DNA of 64,000 bases from Corynebacterium gallinarum (GCF_014837045.1 NZ_JACSPR010000004.1:153158-217157), one strand, 5' to 3'; shown: positions 37,328 through 49,063, counted from the first letter of the stretch. Numbers and translations: made by a program. Notes: a model not told the origin generated them from the sequence alone.

Positions 37328-38119
37328 CTACAGGACCGGGATGGAATCCCTGATGTCCTGAAGGTTGGACAGGTCGATGTCTGCGATGATGGTTGTCGGT
37401 TCATAGCCCGCGGTGTCCGTGACCACCCCGGTGGGATCAACCACCATGGAATGACCGATCCCGGCGGGGCCCTTACGTTTCTCGGTGGGGCGGGCCTGGT
37501 CGCACATGAGGATCCACGAGGTGGAATCCAGGGCGCGGGCGCGGGTGAGCACCTGCAGCTGATCCAGTTTGCCGTCCCCGTCCTGCCAGGAGGTGGGCAC
37601 CACGATCACCTGGGCCCCGGCGCGCGCCAGGTCCTGGAACTGGATGGGGAACCTGAGGTCATAACAGATGGCCACGCCGACCTTCACGCCGTCGAGGTCG
37701 AATACATGTGATTCGGTTCCCGGTTTGACGGTGTCGGATTCGCGGTAGCCGAAAGCGTCATAGGTATTGATCTTGTGATAACCCTCGTGCAGTCCGTTGC
37801 CGGTGATCAAGGCGGTGTTGTGCACCCGGTGGAGGGTCTTGCCGTCCTGTTCCACGGTGTCGGCCGGGGTGAACATCCCCACCACGATCACTACCCCGAG
37901 GTCCTCAGCCAGCTGCTGCACACCCGTGGCGAAAACACCCGTGTGCAGGTCTTCCGCCTGCTCATCGAGGCGCCCGGTGCCGAAGGCCTGAGAGGTGGCC
38001 TCGGGGTAGATGAGCAGACGTGCTCCCTTCGCTGCGGCGTCGGTGGCGGTGGTTCTGACGAGCTCCAGGTTGGCCATCTTATCGCCACCGGAGGTGATCT
38101 GTATCAAAGCGATGCGCAT
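37328..38119 (-). CDS. Carbon-nitrogen hydrolase (nitrilase superfamily)
   Basis: A 263-residue amidase-type enzyme. The Glu-Lys-Cys triad is visible: Glu in LIYPEATSQAF, Lys in GYHKINTYDAFGYRES and Cys in VGVAICYDLRFPIQF. The length and the RxxxTYDAFGY pattern fit the deaminated-glutathione amidase / omega-amidase (Nit) branch. Start ATG 38119 (MRIALIQI); the open frame to 38281 reads into the divergent promoter. It is convergent with the flavohemoprotein-like gene, with adjacent stop codons. Confidence 0.9.
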   Translation of the reverse strand: MRIALIQITSGGDKMANLELVRTTATDAAAKGARLLIYPEATSQAFGTGRLDEQAEDLHTGVFATGVQQLAEDLGVVIVVGMFTPADTVEQDGKTLHRVHNTALITGNGLHEGYHKINTYDAFGYRESDTVKPGTESHVFDLDGVKVGVAICYDLRFPIQFQDLARAGAQVIVVPTSWQDGDGKLDQLQVLTRARALDSTSWILMCDQARPTEKRKGPAGIGHSMVVDPTGVVTDTAGYEPTTIIADIDLSNLQDIRDSIPVL

Positions 38120-38216
38120 AATCCACAGCCTAGGTGCGCGGCGCTGATTGTTCACAGGTTCGATGCACCCATTCTTGTCATTTACCTCGTGCGGCCCTTG
38201 ACTGAGTGGCATGTTC

Positions 38217-38462
38217 ATGACGACAGATTTCCCCGAGCACCTTGCCGCCACCACCCGTGACCTGCTCTTCCCACCCCTCACCCCGACCGGAGGTACGAGC
38301 CGGACCGAGAGTGCCCTGCGCGCCGCCGATGCGGGCTGGCGGGCCCTGCTTTACGACGCCGAACACACCCTCGCCTCCTCCCTGCACTCCATGGACACCC
38401 TGGCGCGGTCCTTCTGCCACCTCGATGACGCCCTGGCTGCCGACCTGGGGAGGCACCTGTGA
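38217..38462 (+). CDS. Small helical protein coupled to DUF1023 hydrolase gene
   Basis: An 81-residue acidic protein that looks largely helical with a central Gly-Trp (ADAGWRALLYDAEHTLASSL). Its stop overlaps the GTG start of the next gene (GTGA), so translation is coupled. Small helical partners of this size next to DUF1023 hydrolases can be WXG100/EspC-like, but there is no clear W-x-G turn and I do not assign a family. ATG 38211 is an alternative start. Confidence 0.65.
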   Translation: MTTDFPEHLAATTRDLLFPPLTPTGGTSRTESALRAADAGWRALLYDAEHTLASSLHSMDTLARSFCHLDDALAADLGRHL

Positions 38463-39610
38463 CCTTGGCATTGAAGAGCCACGAGCTGGAGGAGCTGGCC
38501 GGCGTGCTCGAGGAGATCGGGCGGGCACTGGGTGGGCAGTCGGAGGAGCGGTCCCTGCGGTGGAATGACCTGCTCAATTTCACCGATTCGGAGGCCCTGG
38601 TCCTGGGGATCCGGAGGTTGCACGCCCACAACACCACCATCACCGACACCGTCGACCAGATCAGCTCGGTGGCCAGGTTCCTGCTCAGTGCCGCGGGACT
38701 GGCCCGGGTCCTGGAGCAACATCTGTGGGTGGTGGAACGCTGGGCGGGCATCGCCCCGGAGGCCATCGCCACCCTGCGGTATCTCACCATGATGGGTGAT
38801 CTCCTGGACTTCATGTGCGCCCGCCAGATCGGGGCCCTGTGCACCCCGACCGCGGCCCCACCGGTGCAGGCACTCGGGGATGTCGCGGACCTGCCCGCCA
38901 CCGCGATCCACGAATTCCACCATATGAACGCTCCACCCCTGATCCGGGAGCTTGTCGACGCTAACCCCGATCTCATGCTCCTCGAAGTGGGCGACGGCAC
39001 CTTCGCCGCCGCCTTCGGTGACATTGATGAGTCGGCTGCGGTAACCACCATGGTCGCCGGGGTGGGATCCTCCGATCCCGTCCACTGGCAGGGCAACCTC
39101 GACCGGGCACGCCGGATCCACCAGGCCACCGGAGCCGCCACCATCCTGTGGTCCGGGTACACGGCACCCCCGGGCATCCCGCACGCGATCTCCGGGCGCA
39201 GCGCCGAGGTGGCGGGACGTGAACTCCGGACCTTTCAGGAGGCGCTGGCCACCCGACGCCCGGATCAACGACGGGTGGGCCTGGGTTATAGCTACGGTTC
39301 CGTGGTGGTGGGCACAGCTGCATCGGAGAGCCCGGATGGTTTCGATGCCGTGATCCTGGTGGGAAGTCCCGGCGCAGGTGTGGGGCATGCCCGCGATATC
39401 CACGCCGATGTGTATGCCGTCACTGGCACTCGGGATCCCATCGGCCTGGCCACCACCATGGTCAACGGGGTCCACGGCAGGGATCCGACCTCCCCCTGGT
39501 TCGGCTCCGAGGTGTGGGAATCTGATGTGTCCCATTCCGGGTACTGGGATGACCCGGGGTTCCTCGACCGGGTCAGGGACGTGGTGGACAGCAAGGCTGA
39601 ACAGGGCTGA
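38459..39610 (+). CDS. DUF1023-type alpha/beta hydrolase
   Basis: A 383-residue protein. The first 130 residues are helical (SHELEELAGVLEEIGRALGG and onward). The second half is an alpha/beta hydrolase with nucleophile elbow LGYSYGSVVVGTAAS, an Asp in VILVGSPGAG... VTGTRDP, and a late His in DVSHSGYWDD, the layout of DUF1023 proteins. No signal peptide is present. It starts at GTG overlapping the small upstream ORF and stops within the stem of a strong hairpin. The substrate is unknown; a lipid or ester is usual for the fold. Confidence 0.82.
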   Translation: MTLALKSHELEELAGVLEEIGRALGGQSEERSLRWNDLLNFTDSEALVLGIRRLHAHNTTITDTVDQISSVARFLLSAAGLARVLEQHLWVVERWAGIAPEAIATLRYLTMMGDLLDFMCARQIGALCTPTAAPPVQALGDVADLPATAIHEFHHMNAPPLIRELVDANPDLMLLEVGDGTFAAAFGDIDESAAVTTMVAGVGSSDPVHWQGNLDRARRIHQATGAATILWSGYTAPPGIPHAISGRSAEVAGRELRTFQEALATRRPDQRRVGLGYSYGSVVVGTAASESPDGFDAVILVGSPGAGVGHARDIHADVYAVTGTRDPIGLATTMVNGVHGRDPTSPWFGSEVWESDVSHSGYWDDPGFLDRVRDVVDSKAEQG

Positions 39611-39644
39611 TGCCGCACCCCCTTGGTGTGGGGGTGCGGCATCA
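39608..39644. terminator. Strong hairpin between DUF1023 gene and ald
   Basis: A perfect 15-bp stem TGATGCCGCACCCCC / GGGGGTGCGGCATCA with a 7-base loop. The TGA stop of the DUF1023 gene is its first three bases. It serves the two convergent genes; no long T-run is present on either side. Confidence 0.82.
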
Positions 39645-39666
39645 TATTGGGGTGTCTAGAACAGGC

Positions 39667-41187
39667 TTAGAACAGGCCGGTCGGGTTCGGATCGTAGGAG
39701 ACCAGGAGGTTCTTGGTCTGTTGGTAGTGAGCCAGCATCATCAGGTGGTTTTCACGACCGATGCCGGATTCCTTATAGCCACCGAAGGCAGAGTGCGCCG
39801 GGTAGTTGTGGTACTGGTTCACCCAGACACGACCTGCCTGGATAGCGCGGCCGGCACGGTAGACGGTGTTCTGGTCACGGGTCCACACGCCGGCGCCGAG
39901 ACCGTAGTTGGTGTCGTTGGCGGTCTGGATGGCCTCATCGAAATCGGAGAAGGTGGCCACGGAGAGCACCGGTCCGAAGATCTCCTCACGGAAGATCCGC
40001 ATGTCATTGGTGCCACGGAACACGGTCGGCTCGATGTAGTAACCGTTGTCCAGACCGTCGATCTTGTTGATCTTGCCGCCGGTGAGGGTTTCCGCCCCCT
40101 CGTCGGGGCCGATCTTGAGGTAGCTGGAGATCTTGTCCATCTGCTCCTGGGAGGCCTGAGCACCCATCATGGTTTCAGTATCCAGCGGGTTGCCCAGCTT
40201 GATGTTCTTGACGCGTTCCACGCCGAGCTCAAGGAACTCATCCGCGATGGACTCATGGACAAGTGCGCGGGAAGGACAGGTACAGACCTCACCCTGGTTC
40301 AGGGCGAACATGGCAAAGCCTTCGACGGCCTTCTGGAGGAATGCATCGTCCTCAGACATCACGTCCTTGAAGAAGATGGATGGGGACTTGCCACCGAGCT
40401 CCAGTGTCACCGGGATTATCTTGTCGGAAGCAGCCTTGTTGATGATCTTGCCCACCTGGGTGGAACCGGTGAAGGCGATCTTGCCGATACGGTCAGAGCT
40501 GGACAGTGCGCTACCTGCATCCTCACCGAGACCATTGACGATGTTGAGCACACCATCTGGAAGGAGGTCTCCGATGATGTTCATCAGGTAGAGGATGGAC
40601 GCCGGGGTCTGCTCTGCGGGCTTCATCACGATGGCATTACCTGCGGCAAGTGCCGGGGCGATCTTCCAAGTAGCCATGAGGATGGGGAAGTTCCAGGGGA
40701 TGATCTGGCCGACAACGCCGATGGGCTCATTGAAATGGTAGGCAACGGTGTTGTGGTCGATCTGGGAGGAACGGTCCTCCTGTGCACGGATGGCACCGGC
40801 AAAATAACGGAAGTGGTCAATGGCCAATGGGATATCAGCGGCAAGCGTCTCACGGACAGCCTTGCCGTTCTCCCAGGTTTCCGCGACAGCGATCTCCTCG
40901 AGGTGCTCCTCCATACGGTCCGCAATACGGTGCAGGATCAATGCGCGCTCAGCAACAGAAGTCTGGCCCCATGCAGGAGCTGCCGCGTGGGCCGCATCCA
41001 GGGCTGCTTCGATGTCAGCTGCAGTGGAACGCGCGACCTCACAGAAAACCTCGCCGGTGACCGGCGTGATGTTCTCCATGTACTGGCCCTCCACCGGTGG
41101 TACCCACTGCCCACCGATGTAGTTGTCATACCGCTTCTTGTAGTTGACGATCGAGCCTTCGGTCCCCGGGTTGGCATAGACGGTCAT
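39667..41187 (-). CDS. ald: NAD-dependent aldehyde dehydrogenase
   Basis: A 506-residue class of aldehyde dehydrogenase that oxidises acetaldehyde; in C. glutamicum Ald is needed for growth on ethanol. Motifs: [34 protein letters not shown] (cofactor), [14 protein letters not shown] (general base Glu) and [16 protein letters not shown] (catalytic Cys). Start ATG 41187 has AAGGAGACACC upstream; the frame is open to 41352 but the extra region is promoter. Placed between the DUF1023 gene and hspR. The gene is known to be controlled by RamA/RamB in C. glutamicum. Confidence 0.93.
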   Translation of the reverse strand: MTVYANPGTEGSIVNYKKRYDNYIGGQWVPPVEGQYMENITPVTGEVFCEVARSTAADIEAALDAAHAAAPAWGQTSVAERALILHRIADRMEEHLEEIAVAETWENGKAVRETLAADIPLAIDHFRYFAGAIRAQEDRSSQIDHNTVAYHFNEPIGVVGQIIPWNFPILMATWKIAPALAAGNAIVMKPAEQTPASILYLMNIIGDLLPDGVLNIVNGLGEDAGSALSSSDRIGKIAFTGSTQVGKIINKAASDKIIPVTLELGGKSPSIFFKDVMSEDDAFLQKAVEGFAMFALNQGEVCTCPSRALVHESIADEFLELGVERVKNIKLGNPLDTETMMGAQASQEQMDKISSYLKIGPDEGAETLTGGKINKIDGLDNGYYIEPTVFRGTNDMRIFREEIFGPVLSVATFSDFDEAIQTANDTNYGLGAGVWTRDQNTVYRAGRAIQAGRVWVNQYHNYPAHSAFGGYKESGIGRENHLMMLAHYQQTKNLLVSYDPNPTGLF

Positions 41188-41581
41188 GGTGTCTCCTTCG
41201 CTAGGAAAATCGCAGACCAGGCGACCACAGAGCGCGCCACGGATCACGGCTGGGAACGGCAGTAGGGATGAGCGTAGGGCTACCGTCCCCCACCATGGGT
41301 CCGTATTGTGCGTCAGGTGACACCTGATCAACCTTTGTGACAGCGGGCACATAATCCCGCATTGTTGCCACCATAACGCCCGGCCGGTTCCGGCGCTACC
41401 ACCGTGCCCACCCCCACCCCCTCGCGCCCTCCATCCCCGCAGCCAGGAATACGGTAGAAAAAGTGCGTGACCACCCCCGCAGGTCGCCTATGGAGATGAT
41501 CGGCACGGCGAAGAAGACCACAGACAACAGGGCGGTGCATGATCACCATGCACCACCCTGTTTTTATGTGGAACCGCCCCG
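41188..41581. promoter_or_regulatory. ald promoter region and hspR 3' region
   Basis: This noncoding stretch holds the ald promoter (right of 41187) and the hspR terminator (41528-41565). It contains several CCCCCAC/GTCCCCCAC tracts (near 41287 and 41405) of the kind bound by RamA in C. glutamicum, but such short tracts are common in GC-rich DNA. No gene is supported. Confidence 0.5.
41528..41565. terminator. Terminator downstream of hspR
   Basis: 14-bp arms CAGGGCGGTGCATG / CATGCACCACCCTG with one mismatch and an ATCAC loop; TTTTT follows on the plus strand and hspR ends 17 bp to the right. It closes the dnaK-hspR cluster. Confidence 0.78.
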
Positions 41582-42046
41582 CTAGGAGTTGCGCCCCTTG
41601 CGTCGTTCCCACATCACGAGCGCTGTGGACCGGGGCACATGAACCAGTTCACCGCGGGGGCGACCTCCACCGCGGCGGAGTTCGCCCGTGAGCGACTCGT
41701 TCTCCGCCTTGAGATTGCGGAGGGAGTCCCTCAGCCGACGGTTCTCCTCGCCGAGTTCGATGATGGCCTTGATTCCGGCCAGGTTGACCCCGTCCTCCTG
41801 GCTGAGCCGCTGGATCTTGCGCAGGAGTTCCACATCATCCCGGGTGTATCTGCGGCCCCCGCCCCGGGTGCGGCGTGGGGTGACCAGCCCCATCCGGTCA
41901 TAGGTGCGCAGCGTCTGGGCATGCATGCCGGCGAGTTCAGCGGCAACGGAAATGACATAGACCTCGCCGCTGAACCCCGTGTGCTCGGAACCGTTCTGTG
42001 GTTCCTGACCGTTGGCGTGGTCCTGGTGCTTGCTGGTGGTAGACAT
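41582..42046 (-). CDS. hspR: Heat-shock repressor HspR (MerR family)
   Basis: A 154-residue DNA-binding repressor. Residues 28-100 form the MerR-type winged helix (VYVISVAAELAGMHAQTLRTYDRMGLVTPRRTRGGGRRYTRDDVELL), with the aromatic/hydrophobic EDGVNLAGIKAIIEL segment of HspR and then a coiled coil. HspR, with DnaK as co-repressor, binds HAIR sites; such sites occur here before dnaK and clpB. It lies 85 bp after dnaJ. Confidence 0.95.
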   Translation of the reverse strand: MSTTSKHQDHANGQEPQNGSEHTGFSGEVYVISVAAELAGMHAQTLRTYDRMGLVTPRRTRGGGRRYTRDDVELLRKIQRLSQEDGVNLAGIKAIIELGEENRRLRDSLRNLKAENESLTGELRRGGGRPRGELVHVPRSTALVMWERRKGRNS

Positions 42047-42131
42047 TGTTCTCGTCGCCTTCTCCTACTGTCCCCGCATCGCCTCCCGGATGTGGTGATC
42101 CTCGACGGATACCTCCCATCCGGGTGGCGGT

Positions 42132-43319
42132 CTAGCGGTTATTCCCCGCCCAGTTGGCACGGGGGTCGAAACCTGACTTCTTCTCTGCCTCCGCATAGGC
42201 GCGCAGCGCCTCGGCTGCCTCATCATCGAGGGTGGGTGGGACGGTGACCTGCACGGTGACCATCAGATCACCCTTGGTGGTGCGGGTTTCCACACCACGA
42301 CCCCGCACGCGCAGGGTGCGTCCATCCGGGGTGCCCGGCGCGAGCTTGAGTTTGACCGGTTTGTCCAGGGTGGGCACAGAGATCGCCCCACCCAGGGCCA
42401 GCTCCGAGAAACTCACCGGCACGGTGACATGGACGTTGTTCCCCTCGCGCTCGAACACGGGATCCTCCTTGACGTGGACACGGACAAAGAGGTCACCGGC
42501 GGGTTTGCCGTTGGGGCCCGCCTCACCCTGCCCTGCCAGACGGACCTTCTGGCCGTCCTCGACACCGGCCGGGATGCGGACCGTGATGGACCTGGTGCGG
42601 CGCACGGTGCCCCGTCCGCGGCAGTCGGCACACGGATCGGTGATGACTTCACCGGTGCCACCGCAGTTGGTGCAGGGTGCGGAGAAACCGAAGGCGCCCT
42701 TGTTCTCCGAGGTGAAACCGGAGCCGTTGCACTGCCCACATTTGGAGGGCTGGCCCGAGGCGGAGCCGGAACCGTGGCAGGTGTTGCAGGGTGCCTCACC
42801 GGTCAGTTCCACCGGGATGGTGGTGCCCTTAGCGGCCTCCTGGAATTCGAGGGTGATGTCGGTTTCTACATCCGCCCCCCGCGTCGGCCGAGCTGACTGG
42901 CGAGGACTACCGCCGCGGTTGAAAATGCCACCGAAGATATCGCCCAGACCGCTGTCCGCAGAAAATCCTCCACCTTGTCCGGCTCCTCCGAAGAGGTCGG
43001 ACGCATCGAAGCCCTGCGTCGAGCGAAACCCGCCGGGGAAGCCGGCACCCCCGCTTCCGAATCCACCGCGGATCCCACCGGATGCGAGCAGTTTCTTCAG
43101 GTCATCGTATTCCTTGCGTTTGGCCTCATCGCCAACCACGTCGTAGGCCTCGGCGGCCTTCTTGAAGCGGTCCTCGGCGACCTGGTCCCCGGGGTTCTTG
43201 TCCGGGTGGTTCTCGCGGGCGAGTTTGCGGTAGGCCTTCTTGATGTCGTCGGCACTGGCGTTCTTGGAGACACCCAGGTCCGCGTAATAGTCTTTATTTG
43301 CCCATTCTGCATTATTCAC
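42132..43319 (-). CDS. dnaJ: Chaperone protein DnaJ
   Basis: A 395-residue Hsp40. The J domain (residues 8-75) has HPD in [11 protein letters not shown] Gly/Phe-rich linker follows, then four zinc-binding CxxCxGxG repeats ([40 protein letters not shown]), and the C-terminal substrate-binding domain. It stimulates DnaK ATPase. A 242-bp gap separates it from grpE, so it may have its own promoter as well. Confidence 0.97.
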   Translation of the reverse strand: MNNAEWANKDYYADLGVSKNASADDIKKAYRKLARENHPDKNPGDQVAEDRFKKAAEAYDVVGDEAKRKEYDDLKKLLASGGIRGGFGSGGAGFPGGFRSTQGFDASDLFGGAGQGGGFSADSGLGDIFGGIFNRGGSPRQSARPTRGADVETDITLEFQEAAKGTTIPVELTGEAPCNTCHGSGSASGQPSKCGQCNGSGFTSENKGAFGFSAPCTNCGGTGEVITDPCADCRGRGTVRRTRSITVRIPAGVEDGQKVRLAGQGEAGPNGKPAGDLFVRVHVKEDPVFEREGNNVHVTVPVSFSELALGGAISVPTLDKPVKLKLAPGTPDGRTLRVRGRGVETRTTKGDLMVTVQVTVPPTLDDEAAEALRAYAEAEKKSGFDPRANWAGNNR

Positions 43320-43444
43320 TGGGCATCTCCTCCCCTCAGTTCATGATGTGTGAGGTTCTCAAATCGTGTTATTCACAAGTTCATTAACGTGCTGTTTATT
43401 AAAGTATTCCATCCCACGGGCGGTGTCCGCCCAGTGATGGGAAA

Positions 43445-43474
43445 GGGCGCGGGGCCTTTCCAGACACCGCGCCC
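43445..43474 (-). other. Hairpin in the grpE-dnaJ intergenic region
   Basis: 8-bp arms GGGCGCGG / CCGCGCCC around a 14-base loop, about 90 bp after grpE. There is no T-run, so it might attenuate, stabilise or mark an mRNA end between grpE and dnaJ. The rest of the gap (43320-43440) is AT-rich and may hold a dnaJ promoter. Confidence 0.5.
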
Positions 43475-43561
43475 CATGTTGGAGGAACCACCCGGCGGGG
43501 TGGTGCCACGCTTTTCGACGAACCACTGTCCGCCTCCCACACCGTCTCCGGTGCGGGTGAC

Positions 43562-44274
43562 CTACTTCTCCGGGTCGGCGATGATGACCATCGCGTTGCG
43601 GATCAGCTTGTCGTTGAAGCGGTACCCCTTGCGGAGAACCGTTCCAATGACCTTGGTGTCACCCTCGGAGAGATCCTGAACTGCCTCGTGGATCTCCGGG
43701 TCGAAGGCGTCACCGGGTGCACCGAAGACCTCAACCTTCATGCTGGTGAGGGTGTTACGGAACTTGTCCGCGAACGCCTTCAGCGGCCCTTCTGCCAGGT
43801 CGCCGTGCTGCTCTGCCAGGTCCAGATCGTCGAGGATCGGGAGGAGCTGGCTGATCACGCCGGACTTGGCGGTGTCGATGATCCCGGCGCGTTCCCGGTC
43901 GGTACGGCGACGGTAGTTCGCGTACTCGGCGGTGACGCGCTGGAGATCCTCCGTGCGCTCGGCCAGCTGTGCCTCGATGGTGGGCAGGTCGTCGGTGGCC
44001 TCGGGGGTGTCCGCGACACCGAGCTCGGCATCGATGTCGTCGAGGACTGCCTCGATGTCACCTTCGAGATCCGCCTCGAGGGTGGGATCCCGTCCGTCCT
44101 CGCGGGCGTCGACAACGGGATCCGGCTCGGTGGTCAGCAGGTCATCGTCCTCGTTGCCGCCCTGGGTGCGCTCGGCCTCCTCGATGAGGTTTTCGACCTC
44201 GTCGGGGTGGATGCCCTCGTTGTCGGTGGCCTCCGGGTCACCCGGGTTGTCGGGGAGCTTGTAGGAATCGGTCA

Positions 44275-44275
<1 letters not shown>
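43562..44275 (-). CDS. grpE: Nucleotide exchange factor GrpE
   Basis: A 237-residue cochaperone that releases ADP from DnaK. The first 85 residues are acidic and disordered. A long helix follows ([31 protein letters not shown]), then the beta domain with [46 protein letters not shown], the GrpE signature. Its ATG overlaps the dnaK stop (TAATG). Confidence 0.96.
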
Positions 44276-46134
<1,859 letters not shown>

Positions 46135-46171
46135 GTCATTTCCTCCTGTTGTTTCGGTTTATCTTTCGGTG

Positions 46172-46192
46172 GTTGACTGCACTCAGCTCAAC
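46172..46192. promoter_or_regulatory. HAIR-like operator 1 upstream of dnaK
   Basis: GTTGACT-N7-GCTCAAC with 7-bp spacing, a slightly degenerate HspR site, 38 bp upstream of the dnaK start. Confidence 0.65.
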
Positions 46193-46218
46193 TTACGGGC
46201 ACCAGCCTAACAGACGCC

Positions 46219-46239
46219 CTTGAGTGGATCACACTCAAC
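46219..46239. promoter_or_regulatory. HAIR operator 2 upstream of dnaK
   Basis: CTTGAGT-GGATCAC-ACTCAAC agrees with the HspR consensus CTTGAGT-N7-ACTCAAG except for the final base. Confidence 0.9.
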
Positions 46240-46269
46240 CTTACACCTTCTGCAACGAGCTTAACTCCA

Positions 46270-46294
46270 AAGTTATTCCCTGTCGACTCAACTT
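46270..46294. promoter_or_regulatory. Degenerate HAIR site 3 upstream of dnaK
   Basis: AAGTTATTC-N7-ACTCAACTT: the right arm is identical to that of the clpB operator, the left arm has three differences. The 7-bp spacing is kept. Confidence 0.45.
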
Positions 46295-46404
46295 TGCCCA
46301 TTTTCGCTGGTATTCAGGGTTAAACGGGGGAGAACCCTGAGCCGACACGTATCAATTCCGGGTGTTGTGTTCGCTCAGGGCTGACATCCAGGGCCCTCAT
46401 CTGC

Positions 46405-47037
46405 CTATGGGAGGGTCGTGGTGGCGGTGATGTTCCAGGCTGCCTGGGCGGTACCCGGGCTGGTTCCGGCGAGCAACCAGTTGTTGTCATTCATCCAGAC
46501 CTTGGCGCACAGTTCGACGGGCTCACCGGGCCGCCCGATGGTGGTCGGCTGCTCCAGATCGAAGGGGGATGAGGTCTGCCCGCGCAGCGCCCCGGAGCCA
46601 ATGGGTTGCGCACCACTGGTCCCGTTCGCGTCACAGGCGGACGGGCTCAGGTAGAGCTCACCGCGAAGTGCCTGGGCAAAGGCTGTATCAGGCAGCCCGG
46701 TTTCGGACACGTTGGCTGAGGAGGGGGCGTTTGTGCCCGCGCCGGGCCTTACCCACAGTGGGGAGTAGACAGCATTGGCCTCCCCCACCTTCAATGCCAT
46801 CTGCTCAGGCCCGAACTCCAGGGTGGCCGAATCCACCCAGTTCATGCCATCGGTAGAACCCTCCAGGTTCAACATCGGCTGAACCGTGGTCCGGAACTCA
46901 GCCACCGCGGCGTGGGTGGCAGCCCGCTGCGCCTGCGTGACGACGAACGGCACCACCACCACTGCCACCAGCCCCGCCAGGATGCACAGCAATGCCGCCA
47001 TCCGACGTCGGGATGCCAGGAAATTACCCATCGCCAT
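46405..47037 (-). CDS. Exported protein related to the SipW-type substrates
   Basis: A 210-residue protein with an N-terminal membrane signal (RRRMAALLCILAGLVAVVVVPF). The mature part shares a pattern with the product of 49064-49600: an S-x-D-G-x-x-W turn (STDGMNWVDSATLEF), a V-Y-[ST] segment, a CDA cysteine and a second cysteine in PVELCAKVWM. It may therefore be a third structural member of the locus, though its signal lacks the TLAxWSD hallmark. GTG 47040 and ATG 47031 are other possible starts. It overlaps the preceding gene by 14 bp. Confidence 0.75.
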   Translation of the reverse strand: MAMGNFLASRRRMAALLCILAGLVAVVVVPFVVTQAQRAATHAAVAEFRTTVQPMLNLEGSTDGMNWVDSATLEFGPEQMALKVGEANAVYSPLWVRPGAGTNAPSSANVSETGLPDTAFAQALRGELYLSPSACDANGTSGAQPIGSGALRGQTSSPFDLEQPTTIGRPGEPVELCAKVWMNDNNWLLAGTSPGTAQAAWNITATTTLP

Positions 47038-48412
47038 CACCGACCGGATCGTCCTGGGGCGTGACGGTGACAGTCGGGGTGGGAGTGGCCGATGGAGTCG
47101 GGGTTGCCGAGGTCGTGGGGGCGACGGTGGTGGGCGTTATCGAGGTCGTGGGGATCACGTCAGGGAGAGGTGATGCGACACCGTCGACGATCGGCCGGAT
47201 CTGGGCGACGGCGCCGTCGACAAGCACGACCTCCACGACCGGGACCGGTTCGCCGGCCGTGGACGCGTCGAAAAGCTTCCAGTTGGTTCCCACCACGCCG
47301 CCGGAGGCGGCGATCTCGTCGAGGACGGCCTCGAGTGTGAGGCGGTCCAGCGCATCGAGTTCACGGGTGGCCAACAGGTGGTACTCCCAGCCCTGCCAGG
47401 TCAGGAAGTCCTCGGTGGTGAACCCGGAGGTCTGCGGGCTCCCCGTCGCGGAGGTGACCGGCGCTACCCTATTAAGCTGGGGCGCCGCCCGCATCAGCCA
47501 CAACGGCTGCTCACCATTCATGGCGAATCTACATTCGGAACGGAAGGTGACATCGTGCCAACCGGAATCATGGGAAATCAATCCCAGCAATCCCCCAAGC
47601 CCGCGGCCCTCCACCCGGAACCCCAAATCGACCTGCGAATATGCACTGCGCTCGTCGGGGGACACACCCCAGCTGGGTTTCACCTCCACAAAGACGGTAC
47701 CCTGCCCAAATAACAGCGAGCCCAGCGAAATATCGTGTGAGTATGTGTGTCCATTTTCCACGTTGGACAGGTCGACTTCTGTCGCATTGGAGATGATTCC
47801 GAGAGTGCTACTTCCTCCGTACTTTACGATTCCAGCAGGTGGGGTAGCTACCGCCCGAGCAACACCGTCGTCGTCCATATAGCACTGGGTTTCTGTGACA
47901 ATGGACGACTCGGTACTGGCACCCACAGCCGGGACATCAAGCTCCAGCCCAAGCAGCGAGGCCTTCATAAAGAGGTCATAATCACCGTCGGTGGTCGACG
48001 CCCCTGCGATACCCCCTGGTTTAAAGCATGCCTCCGACTCATCTATGACCCCATCGGAGATCCCGCCATAGACACAGGTGTCGGTTGAATATTGCCACTC
48101 AGCACCGTTCAGCTTATCCGGCCCCCCGGTCCACGATCGGGTCTGCAGGCCAGTGGGAGTGTCGATCTCAAGGACGTGGTCTTCGACGTTGGTATCAAGA
48201 CTGGTGTGCGCCCACCGCGTCGTCACTTCCGGGGAGGGGAACTCCGCGTCGAAGGTGACCGAATCGGTGGCCGGGATCAGGGTTGGTTGGTCACTGCCCT
48301 CCTGTGCACCAACCACCACGCTGACCACACCCCAGGACAACGCCACGGCGACAAGGGTGATCAGGGCGATCAGCACGGCTGGCAGGAAAAGCGATCGTCG
48401 TTCCTGGAACAT
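47024..48412 (-). CDS. Large secreted protein with Thr/Pro-rich C-terminal stalk
   Basis: A 462-residue protein with an N-terminal membrane segment (LPAVLIALITLVAVALSWGVVSVVV), an extracellular domain of about 360 residues with several cysteines (DTCVYGG, EACFKPG, ETQCYMD, SECRFAM), and a C-terminal low-complexity stalk of Thr, Pro, Ser and Val (TSATPTPSATPTPTVTVTPQ). There is no LPxTG sorting signal. I do not recognise the main domain. It starts immediately after the stop of the preceding exported protein, so the genes form one transcript with the SipW-type peptidase gene. Confidence 0.78.
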   Translation of the reverse strand: MFQERRSLFLPAVLIALITLVAVALSWGVVSVVVGAQEGSDQPTLIPATDSVTFDAEFPSPEVTTRWAHTSLDTNVEDHVLEIDTPTGLQTRSWTGGPDKLNGAEWQYSTDTCVYGGISDGVIDESEACFKPGGIAGASTTDGDYDLFMKASLLGLELDVPAVGASTESSIVTETQCYMDDDGVARAVATPPAGIVKYGGSSTLGIISNATEVDLSNVENGHTYSHDISLGSLLFGQGTVFVEVKPSWGVSPDERSAYSQVDLGFRVEGRGLGGLLGLISHDSGWHDVTFRSECRFAMNGEQPLWLMRAAPQLNRVAPVTSATGSPQTSGFTTEDFLTWQGWEYHLLATRELDALDRLTLEAVLDEIAASGGVVGTNWKLFDASTAGEPVPVVEVVLVDGAVAQIRPIVDGVASPLPDVIPTTSITPTTVAPTTSATPTPSATPTPTVTVTPQDDPVGDGDG

Positions 48413-49009
48413 CTACCCCACCACCCTCTCGGTGACGTGGAAGTTCCACTCGACAGCACCGGTGGAGTAATTCCCCACACCCAGGTCGGCGGTGTCCAGG
48501 AGGGTCGCCTCGATGCACACTGCCTGGGCGGCACCGGATCCGGAATCATCACCGGGCGGAAGCTTGAGGGTCTGCGTGGAGGGGGTGAGCTCCCCCAGCA
48601 CACCGCTCTGCAGCACCTGCCCGTGGATGGAGCACGCACCGGTGGCGACCTCAATATCCAGGTACTCATTGAGGTCTGTCTGTTCCACCGTCGGGGCGAG
48701 CACCTGCACCTCCCCGGAGGTGGCTGTGGCCATGCGGAACCACAGTTCCGTCTCCACCGGCTCCCCGGGTACCAGACCACCGAAGGGGATGCCGAAATTG
48801 AGCGTCACTGCATCATCTGCACCTCCGGAACCGCTCTGCTCCCGGAACTCCCCATCCGCGGCGGAGGCGCTTTCCACCGTGAACCCAGTGGAGGTGAAGG
48901 TGCCGAAGATGGTATCTGAATCCGACCACAGCGCCAGCGTGGTGACAGCACCGAACCCCAGCACCACGGCGGATGCCAGTACTGCCCGGAGTTGTCGTTT
49001 CTGTGCCAC
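48413..49009 (-). CDS. SipW-dependent-type exported protein (CalY/TasA-like), copy 2
   Basis: A 198-residue exported protein. The N-terminus RAVLASAVVLGFGAVTTLAL and then WSDSDTIFGTFTSTGF is the alternate signal peptide recognised by SipW-type peptidases (hydrophobic stretch, TLAxWSD, then G-x-F). The mature domain is beta-rich with a cysteine pair (GACSIHG, AVCIEATLL), as in the camelysin/TasA group. A 54-bp gap separates it from the first copy. The partner peptidase gene is two genes upstream. Confidence 0.82.
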   Translation of the reverse strand: MAQKRQLRAVLASAVVLGFGAVTTLALWSDSDTIFGTFTSTGFTVESASAADGEFREQSGSGGADDAVTLNFGIPFGGLVPGEPVETELWFRMATATSGEVQVLAPTVEQTDLNEYLDIEVATGACSIHGQVLQSGVLGELTPSTQTLKLPPGDDSGSGAAQAVCIEATLLDTADLGVGNYSTGAVEWNFHVTERVVG

Positions 49010-49063
49010 TGTTATTCAGACCATTTCTGCTTGTCCTGCCATCTGCGCCCGGAATTATCCCGG

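Noticed and set aside
43445..43474. Terminator between grpE and dnaJ
   Set aside because: The hairpin has an 8-bp stem with a 14-base loop and no T-run, so I list it only as a hairpin, not as a terminator.
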